A stretch of 64,000 bases of DNA from Herbaspirillum sp. meg3 (GCF_002257565.1 NZ_CP022736.1:4588001-4652000); one strand, 5' to 3'; positions 36,816-45,281 are shown, numbered from the stretch's first letter. Program-made: numbers and translations. Notes: generated by a model from the letters alone, not told the origin.

Positions 36816-37760
36816 TTACTCGATAATGATCGGTTCGAGCGATGGCAATGACACCGGCTGCGTCGTGGACTGCACGCTGCTTTCATCCTGATCCGTTGAC
36901 ATCGCATCACGATCCGAATCCATGTCGTCAGTCTTTTTCTCGCCCTGACGTCGCTTACGCTCCGCTGCAATCATCTTCGCAGGCAAAGGCGTCCAGACCA
37001 CGCTGTTATTGACCGCATACATCTGGCACACAACATTGCGCCATCGCGCGCAACGCTGCATTGCGCGCGTGGAAGGATCCGAGATGCCCGGCGCATCGAT
37101 CACGCTCAAGCCCCATGTGGAAACCCATCCGCCATTGCTGGAGATGACAAAGGCGCGCGGCAATCTTTGCTTGAGCCATTTCTCGTAGCCGATACGCCCT
37201 CTGTCGTTCACCGCCGGCAGCGACACCACATCACTCAGACCGGCATAGGTGGTGCGACGGAAGCTGCTGCGGCGGTCGTTGATGCGTGGCGCCACTCCCG
37301 GCAGCAAGGCGACATCCGCCTTGCCCGCATCAGCAGGGCGATGACGCAGCACCGTATCTTCAAAGTGCAGCTTGTCTTCCGGATCCGGTGTGAAATCGAA
37401 CTGATAGTAGCTGCGCTCGCCCGCCTTCACCTGAATTGTGAGGCCGCGATTGAAACCCCATGGCCCGGGGCTCACGACAATGTTGTGCTTGCCGGGATCC
37501 AGATGCAAAACAACGTAGCTACCGTTTTCCAGCATTGGTCCGATGTGACCGTCAGCAGTGGTATAAAACGGTTGCGCTCTGGCGATGTCTGATTTGATGC
37601 GATAGATATAAACATCGCCCTTGCGCTCATCCACCGGCTTCAACGGCGTGCCGGCGCGCGGAGCACGGGCACAGCCTGACAGCAATACGGCGGCGGCAAT
37701 GAAAAGAAGAGCAGCAACACGGCCCAGTCCCGGACCGGCCATTTTTTTCTGATGTGGCAT
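36816..37760 (-). CDS. putative lipoprotein with DUF2846-like domain
   Basis: A 314-residue protein with a lipoprotein signal (LLFIAAAVLLSGC, Cys near 27). The first mature domain (about 40-150), with GDVYIYRIKSDIARAQPFY and VVLHLDPGKHNIVVSP, matches the DUF2846 beta-sandwich seen in many small envelope proteins. The C-terminal half is not recognised and is rich in Arg and Trp. The start chosen gives a proper lipoprotein leader; the frame extends 33 codons further. The ribosome site is weak. It is divergent from the protease gene. Confidence 0.65.
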   Translation of the reverse strand: MPHQKKMAGPGLGRVAALLFIAAAVLLSGCARAPRAGTPLKPVDERKGDVYIYRIKSDIARAQPFYTTADGHIGPMLENGSYVVLHLDPGKHNIVVSPGPWGFNRGLTIQVKAGERSYYQFDFTPDPEDKLHFEDTVLRHRPADAGKADVALLPGVAPRINDRRSSFRRTTYAGLSDVVSLPAVNDRGRIGYEKWLKQRLPRAFVISSNGGWVSTWGLSVIDAPGISDPSTRAMQRCARWRNVVCQMYAVNNSVVWTPLPAKMIAAERKRRQGEKKTDDMDSDRDAMSTDQDESSVQSTTQPVSLPSLEPIIIE

Positions 37761-37980
37761 CTGGTGTTTTTCTTGTTTGTTGATGGGTACCCCGCGGCGA
37801 TTCTCACCGATGTCAATTTGCAGGTCAAGCAGGAATGGCGCATTCTTCCGCGTATGCAAGAAATGTCTCTACAGCGTTTATCCATGCGCCTTTGCGCACC
37901 TATTTAGTCAGCACTTTGACAGCATCTAATGCTACAGTCGTTATGATCAATGCTGACAAAAAACAGAAGAGCGCAGCGCC

Positions 37981-39141
37981 ATGCCAGACAAGAAAACCAA
38001 GAACATGTCCTCTCTCTCTCGCCGCGATTTCCGTTCTTCGCCGCTTCTGGTTGCGGCAACAGCAGCCGTGATCGGCCTTGTCGCCTTGCCTCAGTCGGCG
38101 TATGCCGCCCGCTGGCAAGAAGTCGGCGAAAACGAAACCTCACTGGATAAGAGCTATATCGATGTCGATTCCGTCAGACAAGACGGAAACATCCGCGTGG
38201 CGCAGTTCATGACCGTCTATGAAAAGGCACGCGTCAATGCGCACGACATCAAGATGGACCGCTACGTCCAGAGGACAGCGTTTGATTGCGTCAACAAGAC
38301 GATCTCGCTGATTTCGACGGTCGGCTATCTGGATGGCCAGCGCGTCGGCTTCAGTCCGGTGCGCACCGACTGGATAAAAAACTTCCAGCCGCTGGCAGAT
38401 ACACCGTTCGCGCAACGTTCTTTCACCCTCGCCTGCACTGTCCCGATACAAGCTGCCCAGGCAACCAAGCCGTCGGTGCCTGTGGCTCCACTAGCACCAC
38501 CAAGACAGAAATCCAGCAGCGGCACCGGCATCATCGTCAACCGGGACGGCTACATCCTGACCAACAACCATGTCGTCGATGGCTGCAAATCACTCACGGT
38601 GAAAGCCAGCAATGGCGACACGATAAGAATACTGGCCGAGTTGGAAGCCATTGACCGGACAAACGATCTGGCGCTGATCAAGTCGTTGCAGCCATTCAAT
38701 CAGGCGGCCAGTTTCCGCATGCCGGCAAAGCCGGTCAGGCTGGGCGAAGAAATCGGTGTCATCGGCTATCCGCTGCCGGGCATTTTGTCGAGTGAACCGA
38801 AAGCCACATTCGGGCAAATCAATTCACTCGCCGGCATCAACAACAATCGCGCGCATTTACAAATTTCTGCCCCTATCCAACCCGGCAACAGCGGCGGCCC
38901 GGTGCTCGACACCAGCGGCGCCGTCATCGGCGTGGTGGTGTCATCGGTGGCAATGGCGATGTCGCAGGCGATAGGCTCCGTGCCGCAGAATGTGAACTTC
39001 GCCATTCGCGGCGAAGTGGCGCAAAACTTCCTGACTGCACATCACGTCAACTTCATCATCGCGGAGCCGGGCAAAAGATTGGCGACGGATGAGATCGCGG
39101 AGAACGGCCTGCAATTTACTGTGCAGATCCTGTGTAATTGA
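37981..39141 (+). CDS. exported trypsin-like serine protease with N-terminal surface-adhesin-E-like domain
   Basis: A 386-residue protein: signal segment about 20-42 ending in YAA; a beta-rich domain (about 43-155) that resembles surface-adhesin protein E (RWQEVGENETSLDKSYID); a Pro-rich linker; and a trypsin-fold S1 domain (about 180-370). The catalytic triad is visible: LTNNHVVDGC (His197), TNDLALIK (Asp229) and PGNSGGPV (Ser304). There is no PDZ domain, unlike DegP. It should cleave proteins in the periplasm or at the surface. It converges on the next gene with 16 bases between. Confidence 0.86.
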   Translation: MPDKKTKNMSSLSRRDFRSSPLLVAATAAVIGLVALPQSAYAARWQEVGENETSLDKSYIDVDSVRQDGNIRVAQFMTVYEKARVNAHDIKMDRYVQRTAFDCVNKTISLISTVGYLDGQRVGFSPVRTDWIKNFQPLADTPFAQRSFTLACTVPIQAAQATKPSVPVAPLAPPRQKSSSGTGIIVNRDGYILTNNHVVDGCKSLTVKASNGDTIRILAELEAIDRTNDLALIKSLQPFNQAASFRMPAKPVRLGEEIGVIGYPLPGILSSEPKATFGQINSLAGINNNRAHLQISAPIQPGNSGGPVLDTSGAVIGVVVSSVAMAMSQAIGSVPQNVNFAIRGEVAQNFLTAHHVNFIIAEPGKRLATDEIAENGLQFTVQILCN

Positions 39142-39157
39142 AGAGGGAGCGATCTGC

Positions 39158-39907
39158 TCACTCCGGATTCAGGCAACTCGGATACGGCTCTTTTTCCCCT
39201 GCGACGTGCGCACACAGGCGCACGGGTGCAAGCTGCTGGTATCGGCCTACCCATTTCGCCATATCGATGCGCATCGGCAGCACTGACGGCATGCCTCTTT
39301 CGGCCCATTGCACGGTGTAGTAGTCGCGCGCTCCCTTGATCACGATGACCAACGCCGCTTCACTGGTCAGTCCCGACGTGGCGGGCGACTGGCCGCAACT
39401 GACGACCATGACGTACTGCTCATAGCCGTTGACGATACCCTCGGACATCTTCCTCTGGCTGAAAGACTCCGAACAGGCGCGCCGAAAGCCGCCGGCAATA
39501 TGTTCGGCATAGTTCGCCGGCGAAATCGTCGCCTCCGATGCGGTCTCCTTCACGCCGCTTATCGTCACCATTTGCGTCCAGGCGCCAGGATCTTCGCCTT
39601 CCGGAACCGACTCGCGAATGTAGCGCTGCGAGGTAGTGTTTTCAGAAGCCACTTTGAATCCTCTTGGATAGCCCATGTAGAGAAGCTGACTGTAGATCGG
39701 CGTCACGGTTTTAACGACGGCCTCCTGCGATGCGCCATTGACGACTTCTTCCGGCGAATTCATTTCGATCATAACCGGTGCCGGTGCGATCTTTACCTGG
39801 CTGGCGTCTTTTGCAGGTTCTTTGGAGTCAAGGTTCTGTCCCGAGGCGGAACATGCCATGAAGACAAGAACCGACGGGATCGCGATGCGGTGAAAGGAGT
39901 GCTTCAT
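39158..39907 (-). CDS. secreted protein of unknown function
   Basis: A 249-residue protein with a signal peptide (MKHSFHRIAIPSVLVFMACSASG). The Cys in FMACS could be a lipid-attachment site but the lipobox is poor. The mature part has three further cysteines (ACSES, VSCGQ, LCAHV and SCLNPE regions) that may form disulfides, and a beta-rich middle part. No family is recognised. Its close convergence with the serine protease gene may be chance. Confidence 0.65.
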   Translation of the reverse strand: MKHSFHRIAIPSVLVFMACSASGQNLDSKEPAKDASQVKIAPAPVMIEMNSPEEVVNGASQEAVVKTVTPIYSQLLYMGYPRGFKVASENTTSQRYIRESVPEGEDPGAWTQMVTISGVKETASEATISPANYAEHIAGGFRRACSESFSQRKMSEGIVNGYEQYVMVVSCGQSPATSGLTSEAALVIVIKGARDYYTVQWAERGMPSVLPMRIDMAKWVGRYQQLAPVRLCAHVAGEKEPYPSCLNPE

Positions 39908-40211
39908 ATTGTTGTGATCGTCTGCTTTGACACTTATCTGTGATCGCCGGTATCCACCGGTTGATCTGGAACCGGTCGATCCGGATTCCCTGCCGTGATT
40001 CTACATAAAGGGGCGCAGACGGCAAGGCAGCAATACAAAATGGTAGGCAAGCACGTCATTCCAGCCGATCATCTCCCGCGGTAATGATGAAATAAATTAG
40101 CGCCCTCGCCTTCACACACTGAAATTTTGTCTCTTGTTGTCGCGCCGGCGGCGCCTGCAAAATAGACATTCGTTTTTCTCTTCTCTTTCCCTTACCCATG
40201 GAGCATGACCG
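39908..40211. other. divergent intergenic region, nothing clear
   Basis: Between the unknown secreted protein (minus) and the hydratase (plus). Two ACCGGT palindromes about 15 bp apart occur near 39955-39975. No gene or convincing promoter is seen. Confidence 0.3.
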
Positions 40212-41033
40212 ATGACACGCCACATCGATACGCAAGGCATCGCCGTGCAAATGAAAGATGCGCAAGACAAGGTGCGCCAGATTGCCACCATCACATCGCA
40301 AGAACCGGCATTTGATGTCGCTACGGCATACCAAGTGGCGGATCTTGTGCATCAGGCAAGATTGGAACAAGGCGCCGCTGCTGCAGGCCGCAAGATCGGC
40401 TTTACCAACGCCGCCATGTGGGCGCGATATGGCGTGGAAGAACCCGTCTGGGGCCACATGTACGACAGCAGCATCGTTTATCTGCCGGGCTCGCAAGGCG
40501 AATGCAGCCTGGCCCGTTTCGCCGAACCGAAGATCGAACCGGAAATCGCCCTGCATTTTCACAAGGCGCCACCTGAAAATGCCGACATCGCGGCATTGGT
40601 CGACTGCATTGACTGGATTGCTCCCGCTTTCGAAATCGTGCAGTCCCATTACCCCGGCTGGCAGTTCAAAGCTGCCGACACCGTTGCCGATGGCGGTCTG
40701 CACGGCATGCTGTTTGTCGGAGAACGCATCTCGCTTGCCGCACTCGGCAGCGAAGCACTGGAGCAACTGGCAACATGTTCCGTCACGCTGCGCTGCGATG
40801 GCGCGGTACGCGAAACCGGCAGGGGATCAAATGCGCTCGGCAGCCCGCTCGCCGCGATGGCGCACCTGATCGCAGTGATTGCAAAGCAAGCGATCCAACG
40901 TCCGGTTCAGGCCAATGAAGTCGTGACGACGGGTACGCTCACGGCAGCGTTTCCGGTGAGTGCGGGGGAGGTATGGAATATGGAGCTGGAGGGGATTGCC
41001 TTGCGCGGAATAGGCTTGAAGTTTATTGCCTGA
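40212..41033 (+). CDS. 2-keto-4-pentenoate hydratase-like (FAH superfamily) protein
   Basis: A 273-residue protein of the MhpD/DmpH-type hydratase/decarboxylase branch. Visible are GRKIGFTNAAMWARYGVEEPVWGHMYD (about 60-86), the metal-ligand segment EPKIEPEIALHF (about 107-118) and GLHGMLFVGE. These enzymes hydrate 2-oxopent-4-enoate or decarboxylate 4-oxalocrotonate in aromatic meta-cleavage pathways; no other meta-cleavage gene is adjacent. GGAG eight bases before the ATG supports the start. Confidence 0.83.
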   Translation: MTRHIDTQGIAVQMKDAQDKVRQIATITSQEPAFDVATAYQVADLVHQARLEQGAAAAGRKIGFTNAAMWARYGVEEPVWGHMYDSSIVYLPGSQGECSLARFAEPKIEPEIALHFHKAPPENADIAALVDCIDWIAPAFEIVQSHYPGWQFKAADTVADGGLHGMLFVGERISLAALGSEALEQLATCSVTLRCDGAVRETGRGSNALGSPLAAMAHLIAVIAKQAIQRPVQANEVVTTGTLTAAFPVSAGEVWNMELEGIALRGIGLKFIA

Positions 41034-41182
41034 TTTTGCCCGGGTTGGCCCAAGTTCACCCGCCATCACAAAGCACTGTCAAAACACCGGCTCCGATGCA
41101 CCTCGCGATGCCGGACGAGCCGACGGCTTGGTGACGGGATACAGATCGACGCGCGAGAAATATCGCGAGGCTGCGTCCGGAC

Positions 41183-42424
41183 TCAGGAAGTGATAGCAGT
41201 GTTGGGAGACACAGTACCGTTGTCCTGTTGCTGTTCTCTCAGCGGTCTGTTTAAACAGGAAATACGATTCCGTCCCTCTGACTTGGCCATTTGCAACGCG
41301 CTGTCGGCACGCTGCAAGAGGTCATTCATCGTCTTGTCGCCGTGTTCACTGACTGCCACGCCAACGCTGATAGTAAATGGCGGCAGGTTCTCGCTTTGAT
41401 TCTCCGCCATACCGCGACGCAGTTTTTCGGCGATGATCATCGCTCCATGCAGATTCATGACAGGCAGCGCCAATGCAAATTCTTCGCCGCCGACACGGCT
41501 GATGATGTCGGTGTCGCGCAAGATGCGCGCTGCCAGTTCGCCGAAGCGGCGTAGCACCGCGTCGCCGACGGCGCGCCCATGGGTTTTATTGATCTGCTCG
41601 AACTCATCGATATCGCAGACCGCCATCGACAAAGGTTTTGCGGTGCGACGCGCCAGCCGGAATTCACGGTTGGCATATTCATCGAACTGGCGCCGATTGG
41701 CGAGCCCGGTGAGCGGGTCACGGGTAGCCATCTCATAGAGATGCGCATTGTAGCGGCGGATTTTCGTGATCATGGGGCGGAAAATCAGCACCGCTTCCAG
41801 CACCAGTGTGATAAAAAACGCGACTAGTACCGCCAGTTGCGCCGTGCGAGCCTGTTCAATGCGCGCGTCAGCCTGCCCGGCGAACAGCGCCTGCGCACGA
41901 TCGAGCGCAGGCAACAGCAGATCCCGCGAATGGTGTTGCAGCGCCCGATAAGCCTCGTTGCCGGCGTTCATCGTGGTCGCGCCAATGAAACGGCGTGAGT
42001 CATCCAGAAAACTGCGCACTTCCGTATCGAGCGCGTTGCTGCCGACAAAATACAACTCATGTTCGGCCGCATTGAGTTGGCTGCCGGCAGGGTCGCCTTT
42101 ACCGGTGAGAATATCCTGCGCCCGCTCCATCTGGGTGACGGCATCCTGCAAAGCATCGCTGGTGGACGTGTCGCCGACGTACAGATCCGTGCTGAGCAGC
42201 GCAATGCGTTGCGACAGCATGCGCTGCTGTTCGACCAGATGGATGCGCTGCGCTGCGCCACGTTGTTCGATGATGATATTGCCAAGAAGAAAATATGCTG
42301 CCAGAAACAGCAGCGCCATCACTGCCACACCGCCCGCATAGGCAATGCTCATCCGGGTGGCGCTGATCTTTCTGTCGGGCAAGCTGGTTGCCGTTGTTTT
42401 GGTTTCTTTGGCCGCACGTGTCAT
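41183..42424 (-). CDS. membrane diguanylate cyclase with PilJ-type sensor domain
   Basis: A 413-residue protein: TM1 about 32-54, a periplasmic helical domain (about 55-195) resembling the PilJ/type IV pili methyl-accepting N-terminal domain (GAAQRIHLVEQQRMLSQRIALLS), TM2 about 205-225 and a GGDEF domain (about 240-395). The loop is GGEEF (312-316) with an intact I-site RDTD. Expected to make cyclic di-GMP. The Gln-rich tail is unstructured. It follows arfB on the same strand after 140 bases. Confidence 0.9.
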   Translation of the reverse strand: MTRAAKETKTTATSLPDRKISATRMSIAYAGGVAVMALLFLAAYFLLGNIIIEQRGAAQRIHLVEQQRMLSQRIALLSTDLYVGDTSTSDALQDAVTQMERAQDILTGKGDPAGSQLNAAEHELYFVGSNALDTEVRSFLDDSRRFIGATTMNAGNEAYRALQHHSRDLLLPALDRAQALFAGQADARIEQARTAQLAVLVAFFITLVLEAVLIFRPMITKIRRYNAHLYEMATRDPLTGLANRRQFDEYANREFRLARRTAKPLSMAVCDIDEFEQINKTHGRAVGDAVLRRFGELAARILRDTDIISRVGGEEFALALPVMNLHGAMIIAEKLRRGMAENQSENLPPFTISVGVAVSEHGDKTMNDLLQRADSALQMAKSEGRNRISCLNRPLREQQQDNGTVSPNTAITS

Positions 42425-42564
42425 CGTAGTGCTTTCTGTGATTGGGGCGTGGAGTGCACAATGCAGTCCTGAGGGTCGATATTATGACATCAGTGCCGCG
42501 CAGGAACACGGCGGCAGAGGTGCCTGGTCAGATACCCGAGCTTGGTCGACGGCGGCAGCTTGCA

Positions 42565-42972
42565 TCAATCACGCACTTTCCCCCGCATCGATTTGATCTC
42601 ACCGCGCAGCGTCTTCGTCTGCAAGCGTTTGCGCTGCGAACTGCGGGTGGGACGAGTCGGCCTGCGCAACACCGGCACGTGGGCGATAACGGCCAACATC
42701 TCCTGCAAGCGCAGCAAGGCATCGGCCTTGTTCTTTTCCTGACTGCGATGCGCCTGGGCTTTGATGATGACTACCCCCTCCTTGCTGATGCGATGATCCC
42801 GCAACGCCAGCAGACGCTGCTTCACATCATCCGGCAAGGACGACGCGCGGATATCGAACCGCAGATGAATGGCGCTCGATACCTTGTTGACGTTCTGCCC
42901 GCCCGCACCTTGTGCGCGGATAGCGGTGAGTTCGACTTCTTCGTCGGTGATGAAGAGGGTGAGGATGGCGAT
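42565..42972 (-). CDS. arfB: ArfB (YaeJ) ribosome-rescue peptidyl-tRNA hydrolase, no usual start codon
   Basis: The frame encodes ITDEEVELTAIRAQGAGGQN followed by VNKVSSAIHLRFDI, containing the release-factor GGQ motif, and a basic C-terminal tail (RRPTRPTRSSQRKRLQTKTL) that inserts in the mRNA channel of stalled ribosomes. Length and both parts match ArfB. Upstream of GGQ the frame is open back to a TAG at 42997-42999, but it contains no ATG, GTG or TTG. The first possible starts are ATC codons at 42972 and 42966; the 5' end given here is the first of these. Either the gene uses a rare ATC start or the start is mutated. No ribosome site is obvious. Confidence 0.75.
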   Translation of the reverse strand: MAILTLFITDEEVELTAIRAQGAGGQNVNKVSSAIHLRFDIRASSLPDDVKQRLLALRDHRISKEGVVIIKAQAHRSQEKNKADALLRLQEMLAVIAHVPVLRRPTRPTRSSQRKRLQTKTLRGEIKSMRGKVRD

Positions 42973-43108
42973 GGCTCGGTTTGGTAAAGCTGTGTTCTAA
43001 CGAAATGCTTTTAAGCAGAAGTAGTACTTGGAAGAGTATTCACTGCAGATAAGAAAAAGCTAAAAAATGCTCGGTGTTTCCATTGCCGGACATATGTGTC
43101 GACCGCTG

Positions 43109-43146
43109 GTCGTAAGCTTGGGAAAATTCTGCCCTACCACTGAACT
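43109..43146 (-). pseudogene. degenerate tRNA-Gly(CCC) fragment
   Basis: Read on the minus strand, 38 bases match the D-arm, anticodon arm and variable region of the intact tRNA-Gly(CCC) at 44375 (its bases 44384-44421) with 33 identities and no gap, including the TTCCCAA anticodon loop followed by GCTTACGAC. The anticodon stem is damaged, and the acceptor and T arms cannot be aligned. It is in inverted orientation to the intact gene. Confidence 0.65.
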
Positions 43147-43235
43147 GAATAACAAACTCCAAATTTTACGTGCAACTTATTGGCTAGTTTCTAGCCATCG
43201 GGTCTTGACGATTCCTTGCCGAAAACTCATTTAAT

Positions 43236-43272
43236 CAAAAAAGCGGATGAAAAATGGATTTTTTCATCCGCT
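43236..43272 (-). terminator. Rho-independent terminator of the AT-rich operon
   Basis: On the minus strand a 13-bp perfect stem (43260-43272 with 43242-43254) is followed by six T residues (complement of 43236-43241). It lies eight bases after the stop of the 117-residue protein gene. Confidence 0.85.
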
Positions 43273-43279
43273 GAAACCA

Positions 43280-43633
43280 CTATTCTGGCTTGAAACTTTC
43301 CCATACGGGCGCATGCATAAGCACAGCAGCCCGGTCTTTGGTATCCCATATTGGATGACTTTTTCCTAAATAGAAAAAATGTGATTTCACGCCGTTAAAT
43401 GGCTTCTCACTATTAATCCCGGTTTTTGAATACACGACAACAAAATCACCAGCACTTACATCTTTATCGGGAAACCAATATGTTTCATAGACGCCATTTG
43501 TCACTGAGTTTTCACTATAACTAGATTGAATAAGCAGGTATTCACCAAGATTCCCCCCTAATTCAACCTTCATTACTACTCTTTCTTTGGCTAGATCATT
43601 TCGATCTCTGATATTCGTAATCTTGAGCTTCAT
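43280..43633 (-). CDS. small beta-sandwich-like protein of unknown function
   Basis: A 117-residue protein, second gene of a two-gene AT-rich operon. It is beta-rich, with conserved-looking features VYETYWFPDKDVSAGDFVVV, YSKTG and HFFYLGKSHPIWD. This pattern (WFP, then GDxVVxYxKxG, then a final strand with an aliphatic-W segment) recalls lamin-tail-like domains, but I assign it only tentatively. No signal peptide. Its ATG overlaps the stop of the upstream gene (ATGA), so the two are translationally coupled. Codon use is more AT-rich than in flanking genes, suggesting transfer. Confidence 0.7.
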   Translation of the reverse strand: MKLKITNIRDRNDLAKERVVMKVELGGNLGEYLLIQSSYSENSVTNGVYETYWFPDKDVSAGDFVVVYSKTGINSEKPFNGVKSHFFYLGKSHPIWDTKDRAAVLMHAPVWESFKPE

Positions 43634-44067
43634 GGCTTAACCGCCTTCGCAGCCAAACCTGCAACGATAAGTACAACGCCAAATATTCCCGTCATCCATG
43701 CAGTAGGTTGCATTTGCCAAATTGACGGTGCGTATCCCAATGCTGCCGCACCAACCGTTATGCAGGCGATATGAATAATCTCGATTGAAATTTTCCCTTT
43801 AAATTTCTCTTCTAAGATCGCAGCACTTTTATCCGCCTCGTGAAACTTTCCTCTAAACGATGCTAGATCGCTTCGCTCAGCATCCAGTCGCTCAATTTCA
43901 TCAATCAACATTCTTTGTACGGCAGGGGAGGATAATTCTTCATCGCTAAGCTCTCTTCGGAGTTTTGCAAATGATTTACGACCAGATGTTCCTTTCGCCA
44001 CAAGTTGAAGTGCGCCTTCTGTAGCTTCTTGAGGTTCAATATCTGGCTCTGCATTTGTCTCTGTCAT
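43630..44067 (-). CDS. small membrane protein with coiled coil, unknown function
   Basis: A 145-residue protein, first gene of the AT-rich operon. An acidic N-terminus is followed by a charged, probably coiled-coil stretch (about 45-92), then two transmembrane helices (about 94-113 and 122-141) and a short basic C-terminus. No family is recognised. The start has AGTAGGA eight bases upstream. Small coiled-coil proteins with a C-terminal two-helix membrane anchor occur as effectors in some defence systems, but nothing here proves that. Confidence 0.7.
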   Translation of the reverse strand: MTETNAEPDIEPQEATEGALQLVAKGTSGRKSFAKLRRELSDEELSSPAVQRMLIDEIERLDAERSDLASFRGKFHEADKSAAILEEKFKGKISIEIIHIACITVGAAALGYAPSIWQMQPTAWMTGIFGVVLIVAGLAAKAVKP

Positions 44068-44374
44068 TACCGGATTCCTACTTTGAGGTTCTAAGACTTA
44101 TATGGGTTCAAAGACACAGAGTTATTACGCATGGAAGATCTTTTACCCAAGTTAAGCCGAATTATGACATGCGGTTACCGTGTAGGTTATCAATTTATAA
44201 GCTCCCCATTTGCACTCAAATCTCCCTCATTATTCAAAATTTAGTCGTCATCAGAGGTCGAATCTGATCCCACATAGGCTTGTTGATTTTTTCCAAAGTC
44301 AAGCCTGTAACAGACTCGGAGACCGCCGATCACTGGATCGCTCCTTCGTCAACCCGGTATAATCCCTACCCAAC
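44068..44374. other. AT-rich upstream region of the island operon, reaching the tRNA gene
   Basis: No gene is visible in these 307 bases. The left part is the leader of the minus-strand operon; no clear promoter hexamers could be fixed. The right end carries TATAAT (44358-44363), twelve bases before the tRNA, which is its likely -10 element; the -35 is weak. Confidence 0.45.
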
Positions 44375-44448
44375 GCGGGTGTAGCTCAATGGTAGAGCAG
44401 AAGCTTCCCAAGCTTACGACGAGGGTTCGATCCCCTTCACCCGCTCCA
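44375..44448 (+). tRNA. tRNA-Gly(CCC)
   Basis: A 74-base tRNA with encoded CCA. The acceptor stem GCGGGTG pairs with CACCCGC (44438-44444), the D-arm is GCTCAATGGTAGAGC, the anticodon loop TTCCCAA has anticodon CCC (decoding GGG), and the T-arm is GAGGGTTCGATCCCCTT. The element ends TCCA. It forms the right edge of the AT-rich island, and trmB, a tRNA modification gene, follows. Confidence 0.95.
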
Positions 44449-44550
44449 GGGTGCTAGGGAATCCAGCATTTTCATCGCTGCCTTATTTGCCTGCCTTTTG
44501 CACGCCGCATAACAATTCCATCTTCAGATCCTTCGCTTCACGAGTCATTC

Positions 44551-45270
44551 ATGTCAGAAAACAAATCCGGCAAACCGCTTTTTTACGATCCGACCGAACA
44601 TCGCATCCGCAGCTTCGTCACACGTGCAGGTCGCTTGTCGGGCGCGCAGGCGCGCGCTATTGAGGAGCTGGGGCCGCAGTTCTTGTTGCCGTATGCAAAG
44701 GAGACGCTGGATATCGATGCAGCCTTTGGACGCTCGGCCCCGACGGTGTTTGAGATCGGCTTCGGCATGGGCGACACCAGCGCGAAGATTGCGGCGGATA
44801 TGCCGGAGAAGAATTTCATCGGCGTGGAAGTGCATACGCCGGGTGTGGGTAGTCTGCTGAAGCAGATCGGTGAGCAGAGTCTGACCAATATGCGTCTGAT
44901 CCAGCACGATGCGGTGGAAGTGTTGACCAACATGATTGCACCTGGCTCACTGGCAGGCGCGCATGTGTTCTTTCCGGATCCGTGGCACAAGGCGCGTCAC
45001 AACAAGCGCCGTCTGATTCAGGGGCCGCTGGTGAGTCTGCTGGCGTCGCGCATTGCGCCGGGCGGTTACCTGCATTGCGCCACCGACTGGGAAGAGTATG
45101 CGATCCAGATGCTGGAAGTACTGGGTGCGGAGCCGACGCTGAAGAACAGCACCGACGCCGCTGAAGGCTATGCCCCGCGTCCCGACTACCGCCCTGTCAC
45201 CAAGTTTGAAAACCGCGGCCTGCGCTTGGGACATGGTGTTTGGGATCTGGTGTTCATCAAACAGCCTTGA
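44551..45270 (+). CDS. trmB: tRNA (guanine-N7)-methyltransferase
   Basis: A 239-residue SAM-dependent enzyme that methylates G46 in the variable loop of tRNA. The SAM-binding motif VFEIGFGMGDTSAKIA is at about 66-81, and the family motif FFPDPWHKARHNKRRL at about 142-157; the C-terminal TKFENRGLRLGHGVWDL is also characteristic. Full length. It ends 12 bases before a long inverted repeat shared with the convergent chemoreceptor gene. Confidence 0.95.
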   Translation: MSENKSGKPLFYDPTEHRIRSFVTRAGRLSGAQARAIEELGPQFLLPYAKETLDIDAAFGRSAPTVFEIGFGMGDTSAKIAADMPEKNFIGVEVHTPGVGSLLKQIGEQSLTNMRLIQHDAVEVLTNMIAPGSLAGAHVFFPDPWHKARHNKRRLIQGPLVSLLASRIAPGGYLHCATDWEEYAIQMLEVLGAEPTLKNSTDAAEGYAPRPDYRPVTKFENRGLRLGHGVWDLVFIKQP

Positions 45271-45281
45271 TATCTTTTTCT

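Larger units (their letters stand above)
42973..43279. other. AT-rich junction with tRNA remnant and terminator
   Basis: Base composition drops sharply here compared with the flanks. No protein gene is seen. The stretch holds a degenerate tRNA-Gly copy (43109-43146) and the terminator of the downstream minus-strand operon (43236-43272), listed separately. Confidence 0.5.

Noticed and set aside
42442..42987. 181-codon plus-strand open frame
   Set aside because: It is antisense to the arfB frame, which has a clear GGQ domain. The plus-strand product resembles no protein.
43280..44374. Prophage or integrative element still active
   Set aside because: No integrase, transposase or phage structural gene is present; only flanking tRNA pieces and composition point to past transfer.
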